Of a stretch of 64,000 bases of DNA, positions 1-7,920 are shown one piece after another. The position numbers and the translations under genes were made by a program. How positions within the stretch are numbered: position 1 is the stretch's first letter; every line of letters begins with the position of its first letter. The stretch is from Maridesulfovibrio ferrireducens (GTDB lineage: Bacteria; Desulfobacterota; Desulfovibrionia; Desulfovibrionales; Desulfovibrionaceae). The stretch covers positions 421,928 to 485,927 of the forward strand of contig NZ_FNGA01000002.1 in the NCBI RefSeq assembly GCF_900101105.1, given 5' to 3'. The notes under the pieces are model-generated. The model worked only from the letters and a program-made list of their open reading frames with translations. It had not been told where the DNA came from and ran no database searches.

Positions 1-927
1 TTTTCACTGGGAAATACCGACTACAGATTGTCATTAATCCCCCTCGGCGGCTATGTAAGCCTTGCCGGTGAAGAACGTGATATGGACAATGATTCCGGTT
101 TCAACTCCAAACAATTATTCATGAATCGTCCTCCGTGGCACAGAATGCTTGTTGTTGCTGCTGGACCTATTTTCAACTTTATTCTGGCATGGATCATCTT
201 CTGGGGAATTATCCTGACACATGGTCAGATGGGTATGACTCCCGAAGTAGGCTCACTGCAACCTGACGGTCCTGCACTTCAAGCCGGAATTCAGGCTGGA
301 GACAATGTTCTTTCTATAAACGGAAAAAAGATTGTGTTCTGGAGTGATCTGGCAGAAACCATTCAAAACAGTAAAACCGAATCTCTTGATTTAGTTATAT
401 CCAGAGACGGTGTGCAAAAAGATATTGTTGTTACACCGCAAGTTCAGGAATTAAAAAATCTTTTCGGAGAAACAATCCGTGTCCCGGTTGTGGGTATTGT
501 TGCTTCCGGCAAAACCAAAACTGTTGCGCTTAACGGGGTATCAGGAGCAAAAGCCGCGGCCGTACAAACTTGGACTGTAACAAAACTGATCTGCACAAGT
601 ATTGTTAAAATGGTCGAAAGAGTTGTGCCGATGGATTCAATAGGCGGACCAATCATGATAGCGCAGGCTATCAAACAGCAATCTGAACGCGGATTGCTTG
701 AGTTACTCCAGTTTACGGCTTTCATCAGCATAAACTTAGGACTGCTGAACCTGCTGCCTATTCCTGTACTCGACGGTGGACATTTGCTGTTCTTCGGACT
801 TGAAACAATTCTACGTAGACCGCTCAATGAAAAACTTCAAAACGCGGCAACCCGTATAGGCCTGCTTTTGCTCTTTTCCCTGATGGCCTTTGCTATCTTT
901 AACGATTTAGTCCGAACGTTCAAATAA
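1..927 (+). CDS. rseP: RseP-type site-2 intramembrane metalloprotease, 5'-truncated
   Basis: The reading frame is open from base 1, so the N-terminus lies outside the window; the visible 308 residues begin FSLGNTDYRLSLIPLGGYV, a typical RseP stretch. The family cleaves anti-sigma factors and other membrane substrates within the inner membrane. Visible are a membrane segment after the GGYV region, a PDZ domain around residues 80-120 (VGSLQPDGPALQAGIQAGD) and the second active-site motif, PIPVLDGGH, near residue 258, followed by a C-terminal membrane helix. The HExxH zinc motif must lie upstream. The stop codon abuts the tsaB start, so the two are probably co-transcribed. Identification is firm; the target anti-sigma factor cannot be read here. 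Confidence 0.93.
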   Translation, partial: FSLGNTDYRLSLIPLGGYVSLAGEERDMDNDSGFNSKQLFMNRPPWHRMLVVAAGPIFNFILAWIIFWGIILTHGQMGMTPEVGSLQPDGPALQAGIQAGDNVLSINGKKIVFWSDLAETIQNSKTESLDLVISRDGVQKDIVVTPQVQELKNLFGETIRVPVVGIVASGKTKTVALNGVSGAKAAAVQTWTVTKLICTSIVKMVERVVPMDSIGGPIMIAQAIKQQSERGLLELLQFTAFISINLGLLNLLPIPVLDGGHLLFFGLETILRRPLNEKLQNAATRIGLLLLFSLMAFAIFNDLVRTFK

Positions 928-1737
928 ATGAATCTACTTTCAGATAATAAAATAGAGCTTCTGCTGGCCCTCGACGGAACAGAAGAAGCTCTACAGATAA
1001 TTCTTGCTAAACGCGAGGAGCCTGAGGAACCATTCTCACTCCTCGACGCTCGAACTTTGGTAGTCCCGGGAAGATCTGCGTTTTTTATGGTTCCGGCCAT
1101 TAAAAACGCACTGGACCTTTTCGGCTTTTCAGCAAAAGAAATAACACATCTGGCCTGCGTTGCCGGCCCCGGAAGTTTCACAGGTCTACGGCTGACTTTT
1201 TCTGCTGCCGCGGGTATTATTTCCGGGAACAAGGCCCTCATTACCGGGCTGGAATATCTCCCGCTGCTTGCCGCAGGCCCGGCTAAATTTACCGGGCATC
1301 CACTTTGGGTTGTGACCCATTCGCGCAGAATGCAAGTGTACATTCAAGGATTTGAACCAATGATTGAAGGGAATAAAAACCCCGAGCCACTGACGCCGGT
1401 TCTTCCGGTTCCGGTCACGGAAGCAGTTCAAATCATCGAATCTTACAAACAGGAAAGAGCTGTCATTATGGGAAGCGGGCTGCTAAAAAACAAAGCTTTT
1501 TTTGACGAGTTTTTAGCCGCTAATCCGCAACTTAAGACTCTTCCTAAACGGTTCAACAGACCGGCACTTCAAGATATTCTTTCCGCGGCGGACGCGGCTG
1601 AATTCGGAACAGAAATGCCTTTTCCGATGTATCTCAGAGGATCTGACGCAGAAGACAACCTTGAAGCTATCACAAAAAAACTCGGCATTCCTTTAGAGGT
1701 TGCCCGCAAGCTGCTAAAAGACATTTCTCCAGTTTAA
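928..1737 (+). CDS. tsaB: TsaB, tRNA threonylcarbamoyladenosine biosynthesis protein
   Basis: TsaB is the partner that, with TsaD and TsaE, transfers threonylcarbamoyl to A37 of ANN-decoding tRNAs in the cytoplasm. The family signature GPGSFTGLRL is at residues 80-89. The N-terminal strand LLLALDGTEEA matches the usual LALDTS segment but with Gly-Thr in place of Thr-Ser. At 269 residues it is longer than the E. coli protein (about 231) through a longer C-terminus. The ATG directly follows the rseP stop with no gap, suggesting translational coupling. A strong terminator follows about 30 bases downstream. Confidence 0.85.
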   Translation: MNLLSDNKIELLLALDGTEEALQIILAKREEPEEPFSLLDARTLVVPGRSAFFMVPAIKNALDLFGFSAKEITHLACVAGPGSFTGLRLTFSAAAGIISGNKALITGLEYLPLLAAGPAKFTGHPLWVVTHSRRMQVYIQGFEPMIEGNKNPEPLTPVLPVPVTEAVQIIESYKQERAVIMGSGLLKNKAFFDEFLAANPQLKTLPKRFNRPALQDILSAADAAEFGTEMPFPMYLRGSDAEDNLEAITKKLGIPLEVARKLLKDISPV

Positions 1738-1764
1738 AATATCACAACCAACCTGTATTTTACG

Positions 1765-1802
1765 AAGAGGATTTCCAGTATCTACTGGAGATCCTCTTTT
1801 TT
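1765..1802 (+). terminator. rho-independent terminator after tsaB
   Basis: Near-perfect inverted repeat (AAGAGGAT and TCCAGT arms around ATCT) followed by a T run. It closes the rseP-tsaB unit before the flagellin promoter. Confidence 0.85.
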
Positions 1803-1831
1803 ATTTAACAAACAAAAAACCGCTGTTCCTC

Positions 1832-1858
1832 TAAAGAAATCTAAAGAGTAGACGATCA
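1832..1858 (+). promoter_or_regulatory. sigma-28 (FliA) promoter of flagellin
   Basis: TAAAGAAA-N11-GACGATCA matches the sigma-28 consensus TAAAGTTT-N11-GCCGATAA with exact spacing. It predicts a start near 1865 and an 86-base untranslated leader before fliC. Confidence 0.75.
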
Positions 1859-1913
1859 GATTAGCACGGAAGGACCAGATAGCTTTGTGAACCTGAGTTC
1901 CAGAGCAATGTTT

Positions 1914-1945
1914 TTGGCAAGGACGCCAATATCACTTCAAGGAGG
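1914..1945 (+). promoter_or_regulatory. candidate CsrA-binding hairpin and SD site in the fliC leader
   Basis: TTGGC-AAGGAC-GCCAA (1914-1929) forms a 5-bp stem that presents GGA in the loop. A second GGA sits in the Shine-Dalgarno AAGGAGG (1939-1945) just before the ATG. This two-site arrangement is the known architecture of CsrA control of flagellin in Bacillus hag. It is inferred here from sequence only. Confidence 0.5.
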
Positions 1946-1950
1946 AAAAC

Positions 1951-2832
1951 ATGGCTTTAGTAATTAACCACAACTTAATGGCAATGAATGCGACCCGTAA
2001 CCTCTCGGACTCGTATAACAACTTAGCTGTTTCAACTCGTCGCCTGTCTTCAGGTCTTCGTGTCGGAACCGCGGCTGACGATGCTGCTGGTCTCGCAATT
2101 CGCGAAATCATGCGTGCTGATGTTAAGTCACTTAATCAGGGTATTCGTAACGCTAACGATGCAATTTCCATGATCCAGACTGCTGACGGCGCGCTGTCAG
2201 TTATCGATGAAAAGCTCATCAGGATGAAGGAACTTGCAACACAGGCCTCAACCGGTACCTACAACTCTGACCAGCGTTTGATCATCGACTCCGAGTATCA
2301 GGCAATGGCATCAGAAATCACTCGTATTGCTAACGCAACTGACTTTAACGGAATTCACCTGCTTAATGGTAACTTGTCTGGAGCAAATTCTGCGCACAGC
2401 GGTGGCGGTCTGACTTCTACTGGTCCGGTTAAGGTTCACTTCGGATCCGGCAACGACTCCGCAGAAGACTACTACTATGTTTCCATTAACACAGCTACTG
2501 CATCAGCTCTTGGTGTTGGACTTGCGGCAAGCAATTCAATCTCCACTCAGGCTCTTGCTCAGGCATCTCTGGATAAGTTGAATAACGCGATCATCTCCAA
2601 GGATAAGATTCGCGCTAACCTCGGTTCTACCCAGAACAGATTGGAAAACACAATTACCAATCTGTCCATTCAGGCTGAAAATGTTCAGGCTGCGGAATCC
2701 CGCATCTCTGACGTTGATGTAGCAACAGAAATGACCGAGTTCACCAAGAACCAGATTATGACTCAGGCTGCTGTAGCAATGCTCTCGCAGGCGAACAACA
2801 TGCCAAGAATGGCTATGCAGTTGATCGGTTAA
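1951..2832 (+). CDS. fliC: flagellin
   Basis: Structural subunit of the flagellar filament, exported by the flagellar type III apparatus. The conserved N-terminal D0/D1 helices (about residues 1-140, with RRLSSGLRVGTAADDAAGLA) and C-terminal D1/D0 helices (about 200-293, with NRLENTITNLSIQAENVQAA) flank a short variable middle of about 60 residues, giving a compact 293-residue protein. The start is fixed by a strong AAGGAGG five bases upstream. It is monocistronic: sigma-28 promoter at 1832 and terminator at 2887. The leader carries candidate CsrA sites. Serine- and threonine-rich stretches in the middle could be glycosylation sites, in keeping with nearby glycosyltransferase genes. Confidence 0.96.
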   Translation: MALVINHNLMAMNATRNLSDSYNNLAVSTRRLSSGLRVGTAADDAAGLAIREIMRADVKSLNQGIRNANDAISMIQTADGALSVIDEKLIRMKELATQASTGTYNSDQRLIIDSEYQAMASEITRIANATDFNGIHLLNGNLSGANSAHSGGGLTSTGPVKVHFGSGNDSAEDYYYVSINTATASALGVGLAASNSISTQALAQASLDKLNNAIISKDKIRANLGSTQNRLENTITNLSIQAENVQAAESRISDVDVATEMTEFTKNQIMTQAAVAMLSQANNMPRMAMQLIG

Positions 2833-2886
2833 TTAAAAACCGCTTAATCTGACATACTCCATTCTGACAAAAGTCAGATTAATGAT

Positions 2887-2920
2887 AAAAGCCGGGTCGT
2901 GAATTTCGGCCCGGCTTTTT
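2887..2920 (+). terminator. terminator after flagellin gene
   Basis: GCCGGG/CCCGGC stem with a T5 tail, preceded by A residues. It isolates fliC from fliD. Confidence 0.85.
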
Positions 2921-2962
2921 CTCCAAAATTTAAAATTTCTGCCAAAAAGAACACAGGATAAC

Positions 2963-2979
2963 TTGGCACTACCTTTGCA
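2963..2979 (+). promoter_or_regulatory. sigma-54 (RpoN) promoter of fliD
   Basis: TTGGCACTACCTTTGCA matches the -24/-12 consensus, with GG at 2965-2966 and GC at 2977-2978 exactly 10 bases apart. A transcript would start near 2991, and fliD starts at 3030. A small hairpin (GGGAA-AATTA-TTCCC, 3005-3019) lies directly before the ribosome-binding site. Confidence 0.7.
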
Positions 2980-3029
2980 AGCCATAAGATACGTAAAGAA
3001 CCTAGGGAAAATTATTCCCGGAGATAAAA

Positions 3030-4766
3030 ATGGCTGACTCAATTTCTGGAAATATCAACTTCGCCGGACTCGGTAGTGGCACGGACTTCAAAGCCATGAT
3101 CGAAGGTATGGTGAAGGTCGAGCGCATGCATATTAACCGTCTTGAGAACTGGAGAGGTTCTTGGAGCGGGAAAATTGATAAGTTTCAAGAACTTAATACT
3201 TCACTGCTATCTTTACAGACTACACTTAAGTCCATGGACACTCTTGACGAGTTCATGACCAGAGCTGTTTCAACCTCCGACCCGGATACACTCACAGCCA
3301 CGGCAACAAGTGCAGCATTAGTTACAACTCACGCAATTGAAATCAATCAGCTGGCACAAAATGATATCCATGTTACAGCCTCAGGCGCCAGCTCCATTAA
3401 AGATCCAATATTTACTTCGACCGGCTCGTTTACTTTTTCGTATCAAGGTGAATCCGTAACCCTCAGCAACATTGCCGCAGGGACCACCATGGAAGGGTTT
3501 GTCAATATGATAAACGCCCATGCGGACTCGCGTAGCAAAATCAGAGCCACGACTATTAATGATGGAACATCCACCCATCTACAAATTTACGGTCTCGATC
3601 TTGGAGCCGACAATCAGGTCATAATTTCCAATACGACCGGAATGATTTTCAATGCCGGAGATTTCGGACAAACTCAGGAAGCTCAAAATTCAAAAATCAA
3701 AGTAGACGGATTCCCTCCGGGGGGTGGCGACTGGATTGAACGGGATACCAACTCCATCAATGATGTCATAGACGGAGTAACCATCAACCTTAAAAAGACT
3801 ACAGATCCTGGTGCTACTATTAATGTTGGTATCACCACCGACGCAGCCGGTATGGTTGAAAATGTCCAAAAATTTGTTGATCAAGTAAATACTGTAAGAA
3901 CCCTCATAAAAGACCTGACAAAGGTTGATACCAGCTCTGAAAAAGCTCAAGGGTCGCTCCTTACCGGTAACTACGGTGTTGAACTATTAATCGGTCAGAG
4001 ATTAAAGGATATTATTTCCAGCAAAGGTGTCGGCTTTTCGTGGTATGAACAATTGCCCAGCGGAGACTTCACAGGGGATAAATATTCAGCTCTCTCGCAG
4101 CTTGGAATCATGACTAACGCAGAATCCGGCGGCGATAAAATGGGGCTTCTTGAGATTGACAGCGAGAAGTTGAATGCAGCCTTACTGGACGATCCTTATG
4201 CTGTTGCAGAACTTTTTGCAGCCAACAACAAAGGGGAGAGCGATTCTCCAAATGTTGAATATCTTTCACACATTACTGGTGTGACAGATCCAGGCGACTA
4301 TAATGTTCAATATGAGATATCCGGGGGTCAGCTGATTTCCGCAACTATCAACGGAAACACAGCGTTGGTAGATCCCGCAACATGGCAAATTACCGGTGAC
4401 GGTGGTCACCCGGAAGCAGGTTTAGCTATTCGGGTTGAAAACCATAATGACGGAACCTACGGAAATGCGAGCAGCAAAGCGGATGACGCGATTCTAGTTC
4501 ATATCAAGCTGGGTAAGGCCGGAGAAATGTCCGGAGCCATTACTGACATCACCGGCGAAGAAGGCCCACTTAGCATTCTTGAGAAGAACTACAAAAGCAT
4601 CATTAGCAGCATCGATAAAAAAATCGAATATGAAGAAAACAGAATTGAACTTTACGAAAAGAACTTGACTAACAAATATGCCAGACTTGATGCGTTGCTC
4701 GGTAAATATCAAGGTATGCAGGCTCAATTAACCTCAAGTATCAAACAGTTAGGTACCGGCAGCTAA
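3030..4766 (+). CDS. fliD: FliD, flagellar filament cap (hook-associated protein 2)
   Basis: FliD caps the growing filament and assists flagellin polymerisation outside the cell. The N-terminal FliD domain (about residues 14-110, with GLGSGTDFKAMIEGMVKVE) and the C-terminal FliD domain (about 250-575) are recognisable. The last 60 residues form a coiled coil, as in the family. Length (578) is somewhat above the E. coli protein. The start has SD CGGAGA seven bases upstream. It sits between fliC and fliS, the classical fliC-fliD-fliS order, but with its own sigma-54 promoter rather than sigma-28. Confidence 0.93.
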   Translation: MADSISGNINFAGLGSGTDFKAMIEGMVKVERMHINRLENWRGSWSGKIDKFQELNTSLLSLQTTLKSMDTLDEFMTRAVSTSDPDTLTATATSAALVTTHAIEINQLAQNDIHVTASGASSIKDPIFTSTGSFTFSYQGESVTLSNIAAGTTMEGFVNMINAHADSRSKIRATTINDGTSTHLQIYGLDLGADNQVIISNTTGMIFNAGDFGQTQEAQNSKIKVDGFPPGGGDWIERDTNSINDVIDGVTINLKKTTDPGATINVGITTDAAGMVENVQKFVDQVNTVRTLIKDLTKVDTSSEKAQGSLLTGNYGVELLIGQRLKDIISSKGVGFSWYEQLPSGDFTGDKYSALSQLGIMTNAESGGDKMGLLEIDSEKLNAALLDDPYAVAELFAANNKGESDSPNVEYLSHITGVTDPGDYNVQYEISGGQLISATINGNTALVDPATWQITGDGGHPEAGLAIRVENHNDGTYGNASSKADDAILVHIKLGKAGEMSGAITDITGEEGPLSILEKNYKSIISSIDKKIEYEENRIELYEKNLTNKYARLDALLGKYQGMQAQLTSSIKQLGTGS

Positions 4767-4839
4767 GAACTTAAATCTTAAAATATTTTCTTAATAAACA
4801 AATAAACAACAGTATTAACAGAATAATACAATTAACCTC

Positions 4840-4867
4840 TAATGTTTTTTAAAAAACATACCGATTA
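4840..4867 (+). promoter_or_regulatory. candidate sigma-28 promoter of fliS overlapping an 18-bp palindrome
   Basis: TAATGTTT-N12-ACCGATTA resembles the sigma-28 consensus (7/8 and 6/8 matches) with one extra spacer base. A perfect AT palindrome (ATGTTTTTTAAAAAACAT, 4842-4859) overlaps it. The start would fall just before the fliS ribosome-binding site GGAGG. Confidence 0.4.
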
Positions 4868-4888
4868 ATATGGCAGGAGGAGCAATAA

Positions 4889-5434
4889 ATGCATAAAGCC
4901 GCACAAGCATATCTTTCCACACAGGTACATACCACTTCCAAGGGAGAACTTCTCCTGATGCTTTACGATGCCGCCATTAAATTCTTGAAGCAGGCAAAAG
5001 TTAAGATTAACGAAAAGGATTACGCTGCCAAAGGTATTCTTATTTCAAAAGCTATTGAAGTTATTTCAGAGCTGACCGCAAGTCTTAACAAGGAAAAAGG
5101 CGGAGAACTCGCTGAAAATCTGAGCCAGCTTTATATTTATTGCAACACAAGACTGTTGCAGGCAAATTTAAAGATGGACAATGAAAAAATAGATGAAGTT
5201 GTCAGAATAATTGACGGAATTGCCTCTGCCTACAGAGAGATCATTCCGACAATGGAAGCACAGAATGCTGTCCCCTTACAGACATATTCCACGTCTTCAA
5301 GCGGATCAACAAACATCAATGCCAGCTTCGTTAATGATCCAGGATACGGACTTCCCACAGCGTCCAAAAACATGCCTGCCCCGAATTCCATGCGCCTTAA
5401 AAAGGCAGCCAATGCCTACGGTACCAGCCGATAA
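4889..5434 (+). CDS. fliS: FliS, flagellin export chaperone with C-terminal extension
   Basis: FliS binds the disordered C-terminus of flagellin in the cytoplasm and delivers it for export. The FliS four-helix core spans residues 1 to about 125 (AYLSTQVHTTSKGELLLMLYDAAIKFLKQAK is its N-terminal part, seen here across two helices). The protein is 181 residues, while typical FliS has 125-140. The extra tail is rich in Ser, Asn, Pro and Gly and probably disordered, ending in a basic patch (MRLKKAANAYGTSR). SD GCAGGAGG lies upstream. A terminator follows at 5468. Confidence 0.9.
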   Translation: MHKAAQAYLSTQVHTTSKGELLLMLYDAAIKFLKQAKVKINEKDYAAKGILISKAIEVISELTASLNKEKGGELAENLSQLYIYCNTRLLQANLKMDNEKIDEVVRIIDGIASAYREIIPTMEAQNAVPLQTYSTSSSGSTNINASFVNDPGYGLPTASKNMPAPNSMRLKKAANAYGTSR

Positions 5435-5467
5435 GCAATTAAGACGACTATCAACAAATAAACTCTC

Positions 5468-5494
5468 AAAGCCTCTGTTTTCAGGGGCTTTTTT
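5468..5494 (+). terminator. terminator after fliS
   Basis: AAGCCTCTG/CAGGGGCTT stem with a TTTT loop and a T6 tail. Confidence 0.8.
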
Positions 5495-5544
5495 AATGCT
5501 GATTTCTTTACTTCCAATCTCTTATCTGTCACTTAATATTAATC

Positions 5545-6633
5545 ATGGCAGAAGAAAAAATTAAAGTACTGCACGTAGCCTCTTCGCTCGGACTTGGAGG
5601 CACAGAAAAGGTGATGCAATCATTTGTCACCAACCTTGATAAAGGGAAATTTTATACGGCAGTTTTTTCCCCGACCAACGGAGCGCGCGCAAAACTGTTG
5701 CGAGATTCCGGTATAGAAACATTCATAGGACTCGATATTCTGCCCCTTCTTGAAAAATTTCGACCGGATGTGGTTCATCTGCACCGCGCCGGATGGGCCG
5801 AACCGGGATATTTACGCCCTTTTAAGCTTGCCCGCATACCCGTTATTGTTGAAACCAACGTATTCGGTCATCACGATCCCAGCCCGGACGGAAAGATAAT
5901 TGACCGACACCTGTTCGTATCTCACTTTTGCGCGGAACGGTTTGAAAAAATAAATTCCATTCCAGCGTTACCTCCCAAATACTCCGTACTTTATAATCCG
6001 GTTGATACAGATTTCTTCGCCACTCACTGCCCCGCTGAACGTAACTTCCCGCCGCACACATTCGGGCGTATTTCTCGTGCTGATCCCGGCAAATGGTCCA
6101 CTCTTGCACTTGGAATATTACCCAATTTACATAAAATGGTGGAAAAGAAAGAACTCGCTCCTTTCAATTACAATATTATCGGCGGAATTCCCGAAGCTGA
6201 AAATTTCGTAAAAGAAAACAACTTCAACAAGTATGTTAATTTCTTAGCACCGATTTTAACGGACAAAGAACTTTCGGACTTCTTTAACTCTATCTCATTT
6301 CTAGCCCATGCAAATGATACCGGAGAATCTTTCGGTCTAGTTATCGCGGAAGCAATGGCGGCGGGCCTCCCTGTAATCACTCATCCATGCAAAGAATTAC
6401 GTGACAATGCCCAGTTGGAGCTTGTCGATCACGGTGAAACGGGGTTGATAGCCAATAACGCTCAAGAATACGCAGAAGCAGTCAAATTTCTTCTCACCCA
6501 TCCAGATAAAGCTCGAGAAATGGGAGAAAACGGAAGAAACAAAGCATCTAAACTGTTCAGAGCGCAGGACGTTGCAACAAAACTCGGAAATATTTATATT
6601 GAATTGCTAGAATCTAAAGGCTTTCAAAAATAA
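5545..6633 (+). CDS. GT4-type glycosyltransferase at the flagellar locus
   Basis: Retaining GT-B glycosyltransferase of the GT4 (glycogen-synthase-like) family. The N-terminal acceptor domain starts with VLHVASSLGLGGTEKV (residues 8-24). The C-terminal donor domain carries the sugar-nucleotide motif GESFGLVIAEAMAAG (260-274), with the E-x7-E pair seen in the family. Length 362 is normal. No signal peptide or membrane helix is visible, so it is cytoplasmic. It follows fliS after a terminator and ends one base before the next glycosyltransferase. Context suggests modification of flagellin or another surface protein, but envelope polysaccharide synthesis is possible. The start ATG has only a weak ribosome-binding site. 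Confidence 0.8.
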   Translation: MAEEKIKVLHVASSLGLGGTEKVMQSFVTNLDKGKFYTAVFSPTNGARAKLLRDSGIETFIGLDILPLLEKFRPDVVHLHRAGWAEPGYLRPFKLARIPVIVETNVFGHHDPSPDGKIIDRHLFVSHFCAERFEKINSIPALPPKYSVLYNPVDTDFFATHCPAERNFPPHTFGRISRADPGKWSTLALGILPNLHKMVEKKELAPFNYNIIGGIPEAENFVKENNFNKYVNFLAPILTDKELSDFFNSISFLAHANDTGESFGLVIAEAMAAGLPVITHPCKELRDNAQLELVDHGETGLIANNAQEYAEAVKFLLTHPDKAREMGENGRNKASKLFRAQDVATKLGNIYIELLESKGFQK

Positions 6634-6634
6634 T

Positions 6635-7920
6635 ATGAAACATCCGTTTGATCTATATTCAGAACAAATCCTTTCCTTTAAACTTGAAGGACAAAAGCAG
6701 GACAATGCTGTTGTAAAAAGTTGCAAAACAGAAGCAATTGTCCAGAAACACCTCCAATTTGCTGCAAAGTCCGGTTCATCATCAATTATTCTTTTCGGAA
6801 CTGGAGATGGTGACCTTGCTGAGGATCTCGCAAAATATAAACCTGAATGGATGCAATTAATCATTTGCGAACTTTACCCTGAAAACATCCAAAAACTCAG
6901 AGAGAGCAATTTTGCTCCGGATGCAAACAACTCCAACACCCACCTGCTTGTTGATTCATCAATATGGGCAATTTTTATGCTTCTGATTCAGTACGGATTC
7001 ACAGCAGGAAAAAGTCACCTGATTCTTAATCCCTGCATTCAGGACGAAAGCAAAAAAAAGCACCAATCTTTACAAAAACTTTTTTCAGGATGTAATCACA
7101 TTCAGACTCCTGAACATTTCGATACAGACGTAAAAATTTCTGCGGCAGCAATAGTCAGCCCCGACGAGCCAGACCTTAATTCATTTATTTCTTCATTTCC
7201 CGCATGGCTTTACGAGCTTGTTCTTATCTGGGACTGTACAAATTATTCAGATATTCCCGGAATCTCTTGCGACTCGGACATAAAAATCGTAAATATCTGC
7301 AACCCGCTGAATAATGATTTTGCTTCGCAGCGAAATGTAATGCTAAGCCACTGCCGCGGTGACTGGATTATTTATCTGGATGCAGACGAACGTTTTTTAA
7401 ATGAAGACTGGGAATTACTAAAAAAAGTTGCCTCATATAAGCAGTGTGAGGGATGGTATTTTCCGCGCTTAACCTTTTACCCCGACAAAGATTACTGTCG
7501 GATGGGATACGGACTTTGGCCGGATTTGCAACTTCGATTCTTTCGCAAATCTTCTAAAATTAAATTTATCAACAAAGTTCATGAACAGATTGTCGGACTG
7601 GAAGGACAAACAGGAATAATTGCGGGGTCGCCTATCAGGCACCTTACCCATCTGATTAAAAATCGAGATGAAATTGAGTCGAAACTAGCTAATTTCAATA
7701 ACGCGACAGCCGGGAAATTCAACCACAAACTAGGTTCTGAATTTCCAAAGCTAGCTTCAGACTTACTTAAACCGCAAAAAAATGTTCCACTACTGCCTAT
7801 AATTCTTCCCTCAATAATTATATAGATGATGTTCGTGAACAATTACCATTGCCTTACAATATAAAATTTATTAGGTCTGACCAAACTATTCAGACAATCA
7901 GCCTTAAGGAATTAATATGA
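6635..7920 (+). CDS. GT2-type glycosyltransferase, apparent -1 frameshift near the 3' end
   Basis: The first frame runs to a stop at 7825 (396 residues). Residues 170-395 are a GT2 inverting glycosyltransferase: SQRNVML (231-237) and the metal-binding DADE (249-252) are clear. Residues 1-165 contain a Rossmann-like stretch (IILFGTGDGD, 51-60) of uncertain function, reminiscent of the N-terminal part of Maf-type flagellin glycosyltransferases. At the A7 tract 7776-7782, the -1 frame is open for 46 codons and stops at 7918-7920, giving an ATGA overlap with the next gene. This indicates that the original C-terminus lies in that frame, and the 5'-frame end (PIILPSIII) looks accidental. It could be a sequencing indel, phase variation or programmed slippage on A_AAA_AAT. 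The exact sugar is unknown. Confidence 0.7.

Noticed and set aside
837-1343. Minus-strand open frame overlapping tsaB
   Set aside because: Lies fully antisense to a well-supported gene, with no family resemblance.
4842-4859. AT palindrome as the fliD terminator
   Set aside because: The stem is only A-T pairs with no loop and no following T run, so it would not be stable in RNA.
7895-7920. A separate small gene in the gap before the zinc-ribbon/Yip1 gene
   Set aside because: The open stretch is explained better as the -1-frame end of the glycosyltransferase; there is no independent start with a ribosome-binding site.
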